Shown piece after piece: positions 18,453 through 26,178 of a stretch of 61,131 bases of DNA (its first letter is position 1; each line of letters starts with the position of its first letter). Under the pieces are notes generated by a model that saw nothing but the letters and a program-made list of their open reading frames with translations, was not told the DNA's origin and made no database searches. The position numbers and the translations under genes are program-made. The DNA is from an uncultured Prevotellaceae bacterium (GTDB lineage: Bacteria > Bacteroidota > Bacteroidia > Bacteroidales > Bacteroidaceae). The DNA is taken from NCBI GenBank assembly GCA_902774925.1, contig CACYKE010000026.1:1-61131 (forward strand), given 5' to 3'.

Positions 18453-18487
18453 TTAGAAAGTAGAAAGTTTAAAGTTCAAAATATAAA
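18453..18487 (+). repeat. Heptamer array, five units, before the HlyD gene
   Basis: Five 7-bp units (TTAGAAA, GTAGAAA, GTTTAAA, GTTCAAA, ATATAAA) filling most of the TolC-HlyD spacer and ending 4 bases before the ATG. Confidence 0.75.
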
Positions 18488-18491
18488 GATT

Positions 18492-19481
18492 ATGTCAAAC
18501 CAGGCTAAAGAACAACATAAGAATATCCTGTTTGCAATCCTCGGGTTCTCAGTGGTCGTCATCATTGTCGCCCTGATAGGTTTCTTCGCATTGGGTCGTG
18601 ACCCTGAACTGATTCAGGGACAGGTGGAAGTCAGTGAATACCGTGTGTCGAGTAAGGTTCCAGGACGTATTCTGGAAATTAGAGTGAAAGAAGGCGATTA
18701 CGTTAAGGTTGGCGATACGCTGGCTATTTTGGACGCCCCGGATGTGCGCGCCAAGATGGAACAGGCCCAGAGCGCAGAGAATGCTGCTGCGGCACTGGAA
18801 CTGAAAGCACAGAACGGAGCACGTCAGGAGCAAATCCAAGGTGCTTACCAAGTGTGGCAACAGGCCAAGGCTGGATTGGAGATTGCTGAGAAATCGTATC
18901 AGCGCATCCAGCGTCTCTTCGACGAGGGTGTCATCTCGGCCCAGAAGCGTGATGAGGTGTATGCTAACTACAAGGCTATGGAGGCCCAATGTAAAGCTGC
19001 CGAGAGTCAGTATCAGATGGCCCAGAACGGTGCTCGCCGTGAGGATAAGCTGGCTGCTGCCGCTCAGGTCGGCCGTGCCCGTGGTGCTGTGCAGGAGGTA
19101 AACAGCTACATCCACGAGACCGTGCAGATTGCCCAGATGGAAGGCGAGGTCTGCAGTATCTATCCGAAGGTTGGAGAACTGGTGGGAACCGGTTCGCCTA
19201 TTATGACCATCTCGATGATGCAGGATATGTGGGGTTCTTTCAATGTTCGTGAAGACCAGTTGAACGGTATGGAGGTCGGCAAGACTTTCAAGGCTTTCGT
19301 GCCTGCCTTTAATAAAGAAGTGGAAATGAAGGTCTATTATATGAAGGACCAGGGTTCGTATGCTGTTTGGAAGGCCACCAAGGCCAATGGTCAATACGAC
19401 CTGAAGACCTTCGAGGTCAGAGCTCGTCCGACGGAGAAATTCGACGGCTTGCGTCCAGGTATGTCGCTGATTGTTAAATAG
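18492..19481 (+). CDS. HlyD-family periplasmic adaptor (membrane fusion protein)
   Basis: 329 residues. N-terminal anchor at about 12-34, then the lipoyl/biotinyl-like hairpin (SEYRVSSKVPGRILEIRVKEGDYVKVGDTLAILDAPDV), a helical hairpin with repeated NGARQEQ/NGARREDK segments, and the second lipoyl half with the beta-barrel (MEGEVCSIYPKVGELVGTGSPIMTISMMQDMWGSFNVREDQLNGMEVG). Bridges the two inner-membrane permeases and the TolC-like channel. Its TAG stop is formed by the first unit of the heptamer array at the junction with the next gene. Confidence 0.9.
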   Translation: MSNQAKEQHKNILFAILGFSVVVIIVALIGFFALGRDPELIQGQVEVSEYRVSSKVPGRILEIRVKEGDYVKVGDTLAILDAPDVRAKMEQAQSAENAAAALELKAQNGARQEQIQGAYQVWQQAKAGLEIAEKSYQRIQRLFDEGVISAQKRDEVYANYKAMEAQCKAAESQYQMAQNGARREDKLAAAAQVGRARGAVQEVNSYIHETVQIAQMEGEVCSIYPKVGELVGTGSPIMTISMMQDMWGSFNVREDQLNGMEVGKTFKAFVPAFNKEVEMKVYYMKDQGSYAVWKATKANGQYDLKTFEVRARPTEKFDGLRPGMSLIVK

Positions 19482-19505
19482 TTGACAATTGATAGTTGAC
19501 AATTG
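19478..19505 (+). repeat. Heptamer array at the HlyD/permease junction
   Basis: Four 7-bp units ATAGTTG, ACAATTG, ATAGTTG, ACAATTG. The array supplies both the stop codon of the HlyD gene (TAG 19479-19481) and a possible TTG start codon of the permease (19503-19505). Confidence 0.75.
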
Positions 19506-20672
19506 GAACGGTTGAGGCAGATATATGAAATCATGATGCGAGAGTTGTTGATTCTGCGCAAGAATCACATCTATCGCTTCTGCATGGTGCTCTTTCCCGT
19601 GGTGGTGATTTTCTTCTTCACCTCACTGATGGACGACGGTCTGCCTACGAGTATGCCTGTGGGGATTGTCGACTTGGACAATACTTCGACGTCGCGCTCG
19701 CTGTCGCAACGACTGGATGGTTTCCAGATGTCGCGTATCGTCGCTCATTATTCCAGCGTCACAGATGCGCGCAAGGCTATCCAGCGCAACGAGATTTACG
19801 GATTTCTCTATATCCCGAAAGGTACGACGGAGAAGCTATTAGCTTCGCGTCAACCGAAAATTTCCTATTATTATTCCTATACGACGCTGGCCGCTGGTGC
19901 CCTGTTGATGAAGGATTTGAAGACTATCTCCACGTTGGGCTCTGCTGCTGTAGGACAGGCTACCATGCGCGCTAAAGGTTATACCGACCGGCAGATTCAG
20001 GCATTCCTGCAACCTGTCAAGGTGGATTTGCACCAGATTGCCAATCCGTGGACCAGTTACAATGCCTATCTCTCGACGATGATAGTGCCAGGTATGATTA
20101 TGCTGTTCATCTTCCTCATCTCAGCTTATTCGCTGGGTGCGGAACTGAAGTTCGGCTCTTCGAAACGCTGGCTGGAAATGGCCGATAACCATATTATGAC
20201 GGCACTGCTGGGCAAATTCCTGCCCCAGATGCTCATCTGGCTGGCTATTGTTTACGGCTACGAATACTATGTGTTCTACGTGTTGCAGTTCCCGCATCTG
20301 GGGAGTCCGTGGATGTTGGTTCTGCTCGGCCTGATGCAGGTGCTTGCCTGTCAGGGTTTCGGCATTTTCGCCTTCGGACTGTTGCCCTCACTGCGTATGT
20401 CGATGAGCGTCTGTTCGCTGTGGGCGGTGCTTAGCATCTCAATGGCAGGTTCCGCTTTCCCTGTTATGGGTATGGATGGCGCGTTGCAGTCGTTGTCGTG
20501 GCTGTTCCCACTACGTCATTACTACATGATTTATCAAATTTGTGTCTTCAACGGATTCCCGCTTATTGAGGCGTGGTTCCATTTCGCGGCCCTTGCAGCC
20601 TTCATGCTCCTGCCTTGGCTTGTCGTGAAGAAGATTAAAAATGCTATGCTCACCTATGTCTATATTCCATAA
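19503..20672 (+). CDS. ABC-2 type transporter permease (first)
   Basis: About 379-389 residues. Architecture of YhhJ/ABC-2 permeases: one N-terminal membrane helix (about 25-45), a periplasmic domain of about 140 residues (VGIVDLDNTSTSRSLSQRLDGFQ ... GFLYIPKGTTEKLLASRQPKISYYYSYTTLAAGALLMKDL), then five C-terminal membrane helices including SLGAELKFGSSKRWL. The start may be the TTG at 19503 inside the heptamer array or ATG at 19533/19536; the ATG pair gives MMRELLILRKNHIYRF, a good start for the family. Overlaps the next permease gene. Confidence 0.88.
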   Translation: MERLRQIYEIMMRELLILRKNHIYRFCMVLFPVVVIFFFTSLMDDGLPTSMPVGIVDLDNTSTSRSLSQRLDGFQMSRIVAHYSSVTDARKAIQRNEIYGFLYIPKGTTEKLLASRQPKISYYYSYTTLAAGALLMKDLKTISTLGSAAVGQATMRAKGYTDRQIQAFLQPVKVDLHQIANPWTSYNAYLSTMIVPGMIMLFIFLISAYSLGAELKFGSSKRWLEMADNHIMTALLGKFLPQMLIWLAIVYGYEYYVFYVLQFPHLGSPWMLVLLGLMQVLACQGFGIFAFGLLPSLRMSMSVCSLWAVLSISMAGSAFPVMGMDGALQSLSWLFPLRHYYMIYQICVFNGFPLIEAWFHFAALAAFMLLPWLVVKKIKNAMLTYVYIP

Positions 20673-21855
20673 CATATACGAAGGTATTGTGAACACCTGT
20701 TTTATCTGGCGCAAAGAGATGATTCAGGTGATGAAGGACGAGGGCGTGCTCATCTTCTTTATCCTCGTGCCGTTGATTTATCCTCTCCTCTATTCTTGGA
20801 TATATAATAACGAGACGGTGCATGATGTACCAGTATGTGTTGTCGACCAGTCGCACTCTTCACTCTCGCGACAATTTATTCACATGATTGATGCCTCGGC
20901 AGACGTCCGTGTGGCGTATTATGCGCAGGATCTCGATGAGGCCAAGTCATTGGTCAGTCGTCAGCTGGTTAAGGGCGTTTACTTGATTCCCAGCGATTTC
21001 GAGAAAAATATTCTGCGGATGGAGCAGGGGACTGTCAGCGTGTATTGTGACATGAGCCTGATGCTCACCTATAAAGCTATTTTCCAAACGGTACAACTTG
21101 TCACGATGGAGATGGGTAAAGAGATTCAGACGAAACTGGGTGGTCATTACACAGCGCGCGAAGAGGTTATTGCCGCACGACCATTGGATTATGCCGACGT
21201 GCCCATCTTCAATCCGCAGGGAGGTTATGGTTCTTTTGTCCTGCCTGCCGTGCTGATGCTCATCCTGCAACAGACGCTCGCCCTTGGTATCGGACTTTCT
21301 GCAGGTACCTCTCGCGACGAGAATATAGGTCGATGCCTTATTCCTTTTAGAGACCCTCACTATCGTGCCACACTGCCTATCGTCTTCGGCAAGGCTGCGT
21401 GTTATCTTATGATTTATGGTGTAATGGGTACTTGGCTCGTTGCAGCAGTTCCTCGTCTGTTCCATTTCCCACAACTAGCCGAATGGACTACCTTGCTCGC
21501 ATTGATGATTCCATACACACTGGCCTGCATCTTCTTTGGCATGGTGGTTTCGTGTATGGTGAAATACCGCGAGAACGTCATGTTGCTCATGGTATTCGTC
21601 TCCGTTCCGCTGTTGTTCCTTACGGGTGTTTCGTGGCCGCAGTCAAACATTCCAGGAATGTGGCAAGGCGTTTCTTGGTTATTCCCCTCTACGTTTGGAG
21701 CCCGCGCCTTCGTACGCCTTAACTCCATGGGAGCTTCACTCGGCGATGTTCTCACCGAGCTCCGCATCCTATGGATTCATGTTGGCTGTTATTTCCTTAT
21801 CACCCTCTGCGTTTATCGCTTCCAGATTTACCGTGTCAGCCGCATTAAACTATGA
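20641..21855 (+). CDS. ABC-2 type transporter permease (second)
   Basis: About 400 residues with the same layout as the preceding gene: helix near residue 36-55 (VLIFFILVPLIYPLLYSWIYNNE), periplasmic domain (VPVCVVDQSHSSLSRQFIHMIDASADVRVAYYAQDLDEAKSLVSRQLVKGVYLIPSDFEKNI), five C-terminal helices. The two would form a heterodimeric permease. The start ATG at 20641 overlaps the upstream gene by 32 bp; ATG 20656 (MSIFHNIYEG) is an equally good start. No ATP-binding subunit follows; the operon ends here. Confidence 0.88.
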   Translation: MLCSPMSIFHNIYEGIVNTCFIWRKEMIQVMKDEGVLIFFILVPLIYPLLYSWIYNNETVHDVPVCVVDQSHSSLSRQFIHMIDASADVRVAYYAQDLDEAKSLVSRQLVKGVYLIPSDFEKNILRMEQGTVSVYCDMSLMLTYKAIFQTVQLVTMEMGKEIQTKLGGHYTAREEVIAARPLDYADVPIFNPQGGYGSFVLPAVLMLILQQTLALGIGLSAGTSRDENIGRCLIPFRDPHYRATLPIVFGKAACYLMIYGVMGTWLVAAVPRLFHFPQLAEWTTLLALMIPYTLACIFFGMVVSCMVKYRENVMLLMVFVSVPLLFLTGVSWPQSNIPGMWQGVSWLFPSTFGARAFVRLNSMGASLGDVLTELRILWIHVGCYFLITLCVYRFQIYRVSRIKL

Positions 21856-21891
21856 CGGGGTGTAGCTCATCCCCCCACATCCTTCTTACCT

Positions 21892-23118
21892 CTATTTATT
21901 ATATTCTGCGGTAAGTTCGCAAATCTTCACGATGACGTGCATCGCCTTCTCCATCGACTGGATGGGTACGAATTCGTACGGGCCGTGGAAGTTGATGCCG
22001 CCGGCAAAGATGTTGGGGCAGGGGAGACCTTTGAACGACAACTGAGCACCGTCTGTGCCACCGCGGATGGGACGCACCTTCGGCGCTACGCCGCAGTCTT
22101 GCATGGCCTTCAGCACCAAATCAATGACGTGCATCGCATCGGGCTCGATTTTCTCCTTCATATTATAATATTGGTCGCTCAGCACGCATTCCACCGTGCC
22201 CACGCCGTATTTCTCGTTCATTTGTTCAGCGCAGCGCGCGATGAAACGTTTACGGTCCTCGAATTTGTCGCGGTCGTGATCGCGGATGATGTACGACAGC
22301 TTCGCCTGCTCGATGTTCGATGTGATGCCCAGCAGATGGTAGAAGCCCTGATAGCCCTCGGTGGTCTCGGGAGTCTCGTCCTCCGGCAGCATTTTGGCAA
22401 ATTCGGCGGCCAGTGCGTTGGCATTGACCATCTTGCCTTTCGCGTAGCCTGGGTGAACGCTGACGCCCTTGATGGTAATCTTGGCTGACGCCGCGTTGAA
22501 GTTCTCAAATTCAAGCTCGCCTATGTCACCGCCGTCCATTGTGTACGCCCACTCGCAGCCGAATTTCTCAACGTCGAAATGGTGCGCACCCATGCCGATT
22601 TCCTCGTCGGGGTTGAACGCCACACGGATCTTACCGTGTTTTATCTCCTTGTGTTCCTGCAGGTACACCATAGCCTGCACGATTTCAGCGATGCCGGCCT
22701 TGTCGTCGGCACCCAACAGTGTCGTGCCGTCAGTCACGATGAGATCCTCACCGACGTGTTGCAACAGCTCGGGGAACTTCTTCGGGCTCGACACGATGCC
22801 TTCTGATAGCAGGATGTCGCTACCGTCGTAGTTGCGCACGATTTGCGGTTTAATGTCAGCGCCCGAACAGTCGGGGCTGGTGTCATAATGTGAGATGAAA
22901 CCAATGACAGGCACGTCGTCCTTCGTGTTGGCTTTCAGCGTGGCGTAAATGTAGCCTTTCTCGTCCATTTCCACATCGTCCAAACCTTCGCGCTCCAACT
23001 CTTTCTTCAGGTGTTCTGCAAACAGCAACTGCTTGCTTGTACTGGGCACAGTCTCGCTCTCTTCGCTTGACTGAGTATCGAACTTTGTATAGTTCAAAAA
23101 TCGTTCTGTAATGTCCAT
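21892..23118 (-). CDS. pepT: Peptidase T (tripeptide aminopeptidase)
   Basis: Cytosolic M20B di-zinc tripeptidase releasing N-terminal residues from tripeptides. 408 residues, the normal length. Metal and active-site motifs in order: SHYDTSPD (76-83), [54 protein letters not shown] and [19 protein letters not shown]. The promoter upstream (caaa 23175-23178, 20 bp, complement of TACCTTCG at 23147-23154) has a variant -7 box. Single-gene transcript divergent from the acyltransferase gene. Confidence 0.95.
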   Translation of the reverse strand: MDITERFLNYTKFDTQSSEESETVPSTSKQLLFAEHLKKELEREGLDDVEMDEKGYIYATLKANTKDDVPVIGFISHYDTSPDCSGADIKPQIVRNYDGSDILLSEGIVSSPKKFPELLQHVGEDLIVTDGTTLLGADDKAGIAEIVQAMVYLQEHKEIKHGKIRVAFNPDEEIGMGAHHFDVEKFGCEWAYTMDGGDIGELEFENFNAASAKITIKGVSVHPGYAKGKMVNANALAAEFAKMLPEDETPETTEGYQGFYHLLGITSNIEQAKLSYIIRDHDRDKFEDRKRFIARCAEQMNEKYGVGTVECVLSDQYYNMKEKIEPDAMHVIDLVLKAMQDCGVAPKVRPIRGGTDGAQLSFKGLPCPNIFAGGINFHGPYEFVPIQSMEKAMHVIVKICELTAEYNK

Positions 23119-23194
23119 TTTCTTGTTTTAAGTTGATTTCTGCCTGCGAAGGTACGAAAAAGCAAGCAAAATACCAAAGATAATCGGATTTTTC

Positions 23195-23225
23195 TTTGTT
23201 CATTTGAAGAAATTTCGTAACTTTG
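23195..23225 (+). promoter_or_regulatory. Promoter of the acyltransferase gene, start-codon proximal
   Basis: TTTG (23195-23198), 19 bp, TAACTTTG (23218-23225). The ATG at 23231 begins 6 bases after the final G, predicting little or no leader. Confidence 0.65.
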
Positions 23226-23230
23226 TCGCC

Positions 23231-24325
23231 ATGAACGATATTTCCCCAGCAAAGAAGCCTCGATTGGAATGGCTCGACGCACTACGTGGATTTACCATGA
23301 TTCTCGTCGTTGCATATCACGTCGCACAGAGCGGTTTCGGTGAGTCGTGGCGACATTCGTCGTCCATGCCGTTCCTCATTCTTTTCCGCATGCCGCTTTT
23401 CTTCTTTGTCAGCGGATTTTTGGCATACAAGGCCTCGCAGGTGTGGAACCTCCGTAACCTTGGTGCACTTGTGCTGAAGAAATTGCGTGTCCAACTCATT
23501 CCCACGGCCGTGTTCTTCTTGCTGGCCATCGCGCTGTTGTACAAGAACTTCTGGCCGTCGGTCGAAGAGGAACTGATGTCGCCACTGAAGGGCGGTTATT
23601 GGTTTACGGTGGCGCTGCTGTGGATGTTCCTCATCTACTATCCCTTTGCCTACTTGGAGAGTAAAATGAAGCACGCCTCGTGGTTGCCCATCGTAGTGCT
23701 GTTTCTGTTGTCGCTGGCGCTCTATGAGAGTTGTTACCAACCGAAGTATTTCTCGTGGGCGCAGGGCTATAGGGGTGCTAAGACAGAGCTATGCAATTTC
23801 CTGATGTACACCAGCTTGGGTCAGGTGTTTCTCTATTTCCCCTTCTTCCTCTACGGCAACATCGTGCATCGTTATTGGCAGAAGGCCCAGCGTGTGATGG
23901 ACTCGAAGTGGTTCTTCCCGCTGCTCATCGTCATCGTCATCTTCTGTACGCTCGACGCGTTGAAGTGGCACTACATGCGAATGACGTGGGCCATCGTTCC
24001 CCTGACGCTGGCGAAGTTCCTGCTGCTCACCATCGTGTTCATGTATTTCCGCACTTACCAGCAGTACTTCACGAAATTTACCATGATGGGCGCGACGCTG
24101 CAGTACATCGGACGCCGAACGCTGGACATTTACCTCATACATTTCCTGTTTATGCCAGACCTGCCGCACATTGGCGCGTTCTTTAACGCCCACACTCACA
24201 ACTTTGTGGTTGATACCACGCTGTCCATCCTTGTCGGTTTGGTCATCATCGGTTTCAGCATTATCACGTCAAATATCCTCCGCATCAGCCCGTTCTTCAA
24301 GAAGTGGCTATTTGGACGAAGTTAA
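23231..24325 (+). CDS. Acyltransferase-3 family membrane protein
   Basis: 364 residues from the ATG next to the promoter. Ten or so membrane helices. N-terminal signature RLEWLDALRGFTMILVVAYHVAQSGFG with the catalytic-type His, then RMPLFFFVSGFLAYKAS; C-terminal IGRRTLDIYLIHFLFMPDLP. This family transfers acetyl or other acyl groups from CoA to surface glycans, lipids or small molecules. Followed by a 28-codon micro-ORF and a LicD gene on the same strand, so a role in decorating a surface polymer is a reasonable inference. Confidence 0.85.
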   Translation: MNDISPAKKPRLEWLDALRGFTMILVVAYHVAQSGFGESWRHSSSMPFLILFRMPLFFFVSGFLAYKASQVWNLRNLGALVLKKLRVQLIPTAVFFLLAIALLYKNFWPSVEEELMSPLKGGYWFTVALLWMFLIYYPFAYLESKMKHASWLPIVVLFLLSLALYESCYQPKYFSWAQGYRGAKTELCNFLMYTSLGQVFLYFPFFLYGNIVHRYWQKAQRVMDSKWFFPLLIVIVIFCTLDALKWHYMRMTWAIVPLTLAKFLLLTIVFMYFRTYQQYFTKFTMMGATLQYIGRRTLDIYLIHFLFMPDLPHIGAFFNAHTHNFVVDTTLSILVGLVIIGFSIITSNILRISPFFKKWLFGRS

Positions 24326-24336
24326 ATATTTTACTT

Positions 24337-24423
24337 ATGCAAGTTACTCCCAAAGAAGGCATCACTGATGCCAGACAATTAGGCTATCCCAAGTATGCCA
24401 TATTAGGTATGCCCGGCAACTAA
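24337..24423 (+). CDS. Micro-ORF of 28 codons between acyltransferase and LicD genes
   Basis: ATG to TAA, reading MQVTPKEGITDARQLGYPK then YAILGMPGN. It sits 11 bp after the acyltransferase stop and 11 bp before the LicD start. No membrane segment and no recognised family. It could be a real small protein, the remnant of a longer gene, or chance. Confidence 0.3.
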   Translation: MQVTPKEGITDARQLGYPKYAILGMPGN

Positions 24424-24434
24424 CCTTTCACGCA

Positions 24435-25217
24435 ATGAGAAAGATTGAAGATATTCAGGAATTGCGCCAGATTCAGATGGGCATCCTTGATGAGGTCCAT
24501 CGCTTTTGTGAGGCTCACGGCCTGCGCTATTTCCTGTCGAGCGGCACACTCATTGGGGCGGTGCGCCATAAGGGATATATTCCTTGGGATGACGACATAG
24601 ACATCTATATGCCTCGCAAGGACTACGAGGAATTTCTCCAGACTTATACTTCTGATTCTGGGCATTATCGAGCTATTAATCCTCAGACGGAGCAACACTA
24701 TTATTATACCTTTGCCAAGGTTGTCGATCTACGGACGCGAATGGTGGAAAAGGAAACGGCAGGCTACGAAATCGGTGTCTATATGGATATCTTCCCAGTT
24801 GACTATGTGACGGATGACTTGCAGGAGCGCGAACGTATCTTTAAAAAGAAGAAGTTGCTTTATAAAATTAGGAGATGCAAGATTTCGAAGAACAATTATC
24901 TGCGTTCACGCCTCGCATATTTTGTCTATAAACATTGGCCTATGAGTGTTGGTCAGATAGAGCGTAAGATTCGGAAGTTGATAGTATTGACAAAGCCTAC
25001 GCGTACCGTCTGCAATATGACGGAGGCTGGCCCAAGTATCAAAGGCTGTTTTCCTGCAGAGGATATCGCCTCGTCAGTGGATATCGAGTTCGAAGGGAAA
25101 CAGTATAAGACGATGGTAGGCTATAAGGACTATCTGGAGCGAACTTATGGCGACTATATGACGTTACCCCCCGTAGAGCAACGCGTCACGCATCATTTTG
25201 AGGCTTACTGGAAGTAA
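24435..25217 (+). CDS. LicD-family phosphotransferase
   Basis: 260 residues. LicD signature in the N-terminal half: LDEVHRFCEAHGLRYFLSSGTLIGAVRHKGYIPWDDDIDIYMPRKDYEEF (about 19-68), with the GTLIGA turn and DDDID metal ligands of a nucleotidyltransferase-fold active site; GVYMDIFPVDYV follows near 112. LicD proteins transfer phosphocholine, or related phospho-amino-alcohols, from CDP-linked donors to glycans. The opposite-strand neighbour encodes a cytidylyltransferase-like/PLP fusion that could make such a donor. The stop is immediately adjacent to the convergent stop of the next gene. Confidence 0.88.
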   Translation: MRKIEDIQELRQIQMGILDEVHRFCEAHGLRYFLSSGTLIGAVRHKGYIPWDDDIDIYMPRKDYEEFLQTYTSDSGHYRAINPQTEQHYYYTFAKVVDLRTRMVEKETAGYEIGVYMDIFPVDYVTDDLQERERIFKKKKLLYKIRRCKISKNNYLRSRLAYFVYKHWPMSVGQIERKIRKLIVLTKPTRTVCNMTEAGPSIKGCFPAEDIASSVDIEFEGKQYKTMVGYKDYLERTYGDYMTLPPVEQRVTHHFEAYWK

Positions 25218-26174
25218 CTATACCCAGATTTTCTTGTCTTGCTTTTGGTATTCAAAACCTTGTGAGGTGTTGATGGCTTTCTCGTATATCTTTGAGGCAA
25301 ATACAATGTCATGGAGAGCTAAACCGTAATTGTAGCTAAGAATACGTTCGTCATCATTAGTACGACCAGGATTCTTTCCTTGCAATACATGGTGAATCTC
25401 ATCGTATTCGTGGAACTGTTTGAAGTACTTCCACGTCTGAATCTGTCCAGTGTCGTCGCCAAAGACCTTGTCGAAAAAGAGGTCGCAATTCTGAAAGCCA
25501 CGCACGTGGACGGGAATCACCGTCACCCCTTTCTTATATAGGCTGTTGTCAGGGAAGAGCAATTCTGTCGCTACGGTGACGCATGATATCACAACATCAG
25601 CTTCTGAGAGGAATGCCGTGGGATTGTCGATAATCTCAAATGTTACATTGTTGTGGCCCTTGAAACGTTCGATGAACTGCTCAGCTTGATCTTTATAACG
25701 CATTAGACGAATGGTGATATGGCGATCTTCGTTGTCTGCAATGAGACAAAGGGCTACGGACCGTGCGATGTTGCCTAAGCCTATCATCGAATACGTGTCA
25801 ACGCCTTTGCGCTGAAACGTTCTTGCAGCAAGGGCAGCTACGGCCCCCGTCCGCATGGCTGTAATCCAGTCACCATCCATGATGGCTAAGAGCTGTCCTG
25901 TCTCCGCATCATAGAGCGTGATGTCGCTTTTCAGCGTAGGTGTTTGTCCCTCAATACGACTCACCAGTTTCAGGCCAAAATACTTTCTACCATTGTATTT
26001 AGGCAAAAGACAGGGCATAGAGGTCATAAAGTCTTCTCCTTGTGGATGAACACTGAGTTTAGCAGGCATCTGGGCATCGTCTTTCATCAGGAAGCCTTGT
26101 TTAACCCATTCAATGCACTCTTTTGGACTAATGTTTAGTGCATCTATATGTTGCTGTTGGATGATGGAAACCAT
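25218..26174 (-). CDS. Ornithine cyclodeaminase / mu-crystallin family enzyme
   Basis: 318 residues, the usual length. NAD(P)-binding fold: SDITLYDAETGQLLAIMDGDWITAMRTGAVAALAARTF, then the dinucleotide motif MIGLGNIARSVALCL and ADVVISCVTVAT. Family members deaminate-cyclise ornithine, reduce imines, or build diaminopropionate-type amino acids (SbnB). The substrate is not evident. It is 4 bp downstream of the fusion gene and certainly cotranscribed, suggesting that it makes or recycles an amino acid for that enzyme. Confidence 0.83.
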   Translation of the reverse strand: MVSIIQQQHIDALNISPKECIEWVKQGFLMKDDAQMPAKLSVHPQGEDFMTSMPCLLPKYNGRKYFGLKLVSRIEGQTPTLKSDITLYDAETGQLLAIMDGDWITAMRTGAVAALAARTFQRKGVDTYSMIGLGNIARSVALCLIADNEDRHITIRLMRYKDQAEQFIERFKGHNNVTFEIIDNPTAFLSEADVVISCVTVATELLFPDNSLYKKGVTVIPVHVRGFQNCDLFFDKVFGDDTGQIQTWKYFKQFHEYDEIHHVLQGKNPGRTNDDERILSYNYGLALHDIVFASKIYEKAINTSQGFEYQKQDKKIWV

Positions 26175-26178
26175 ACCT

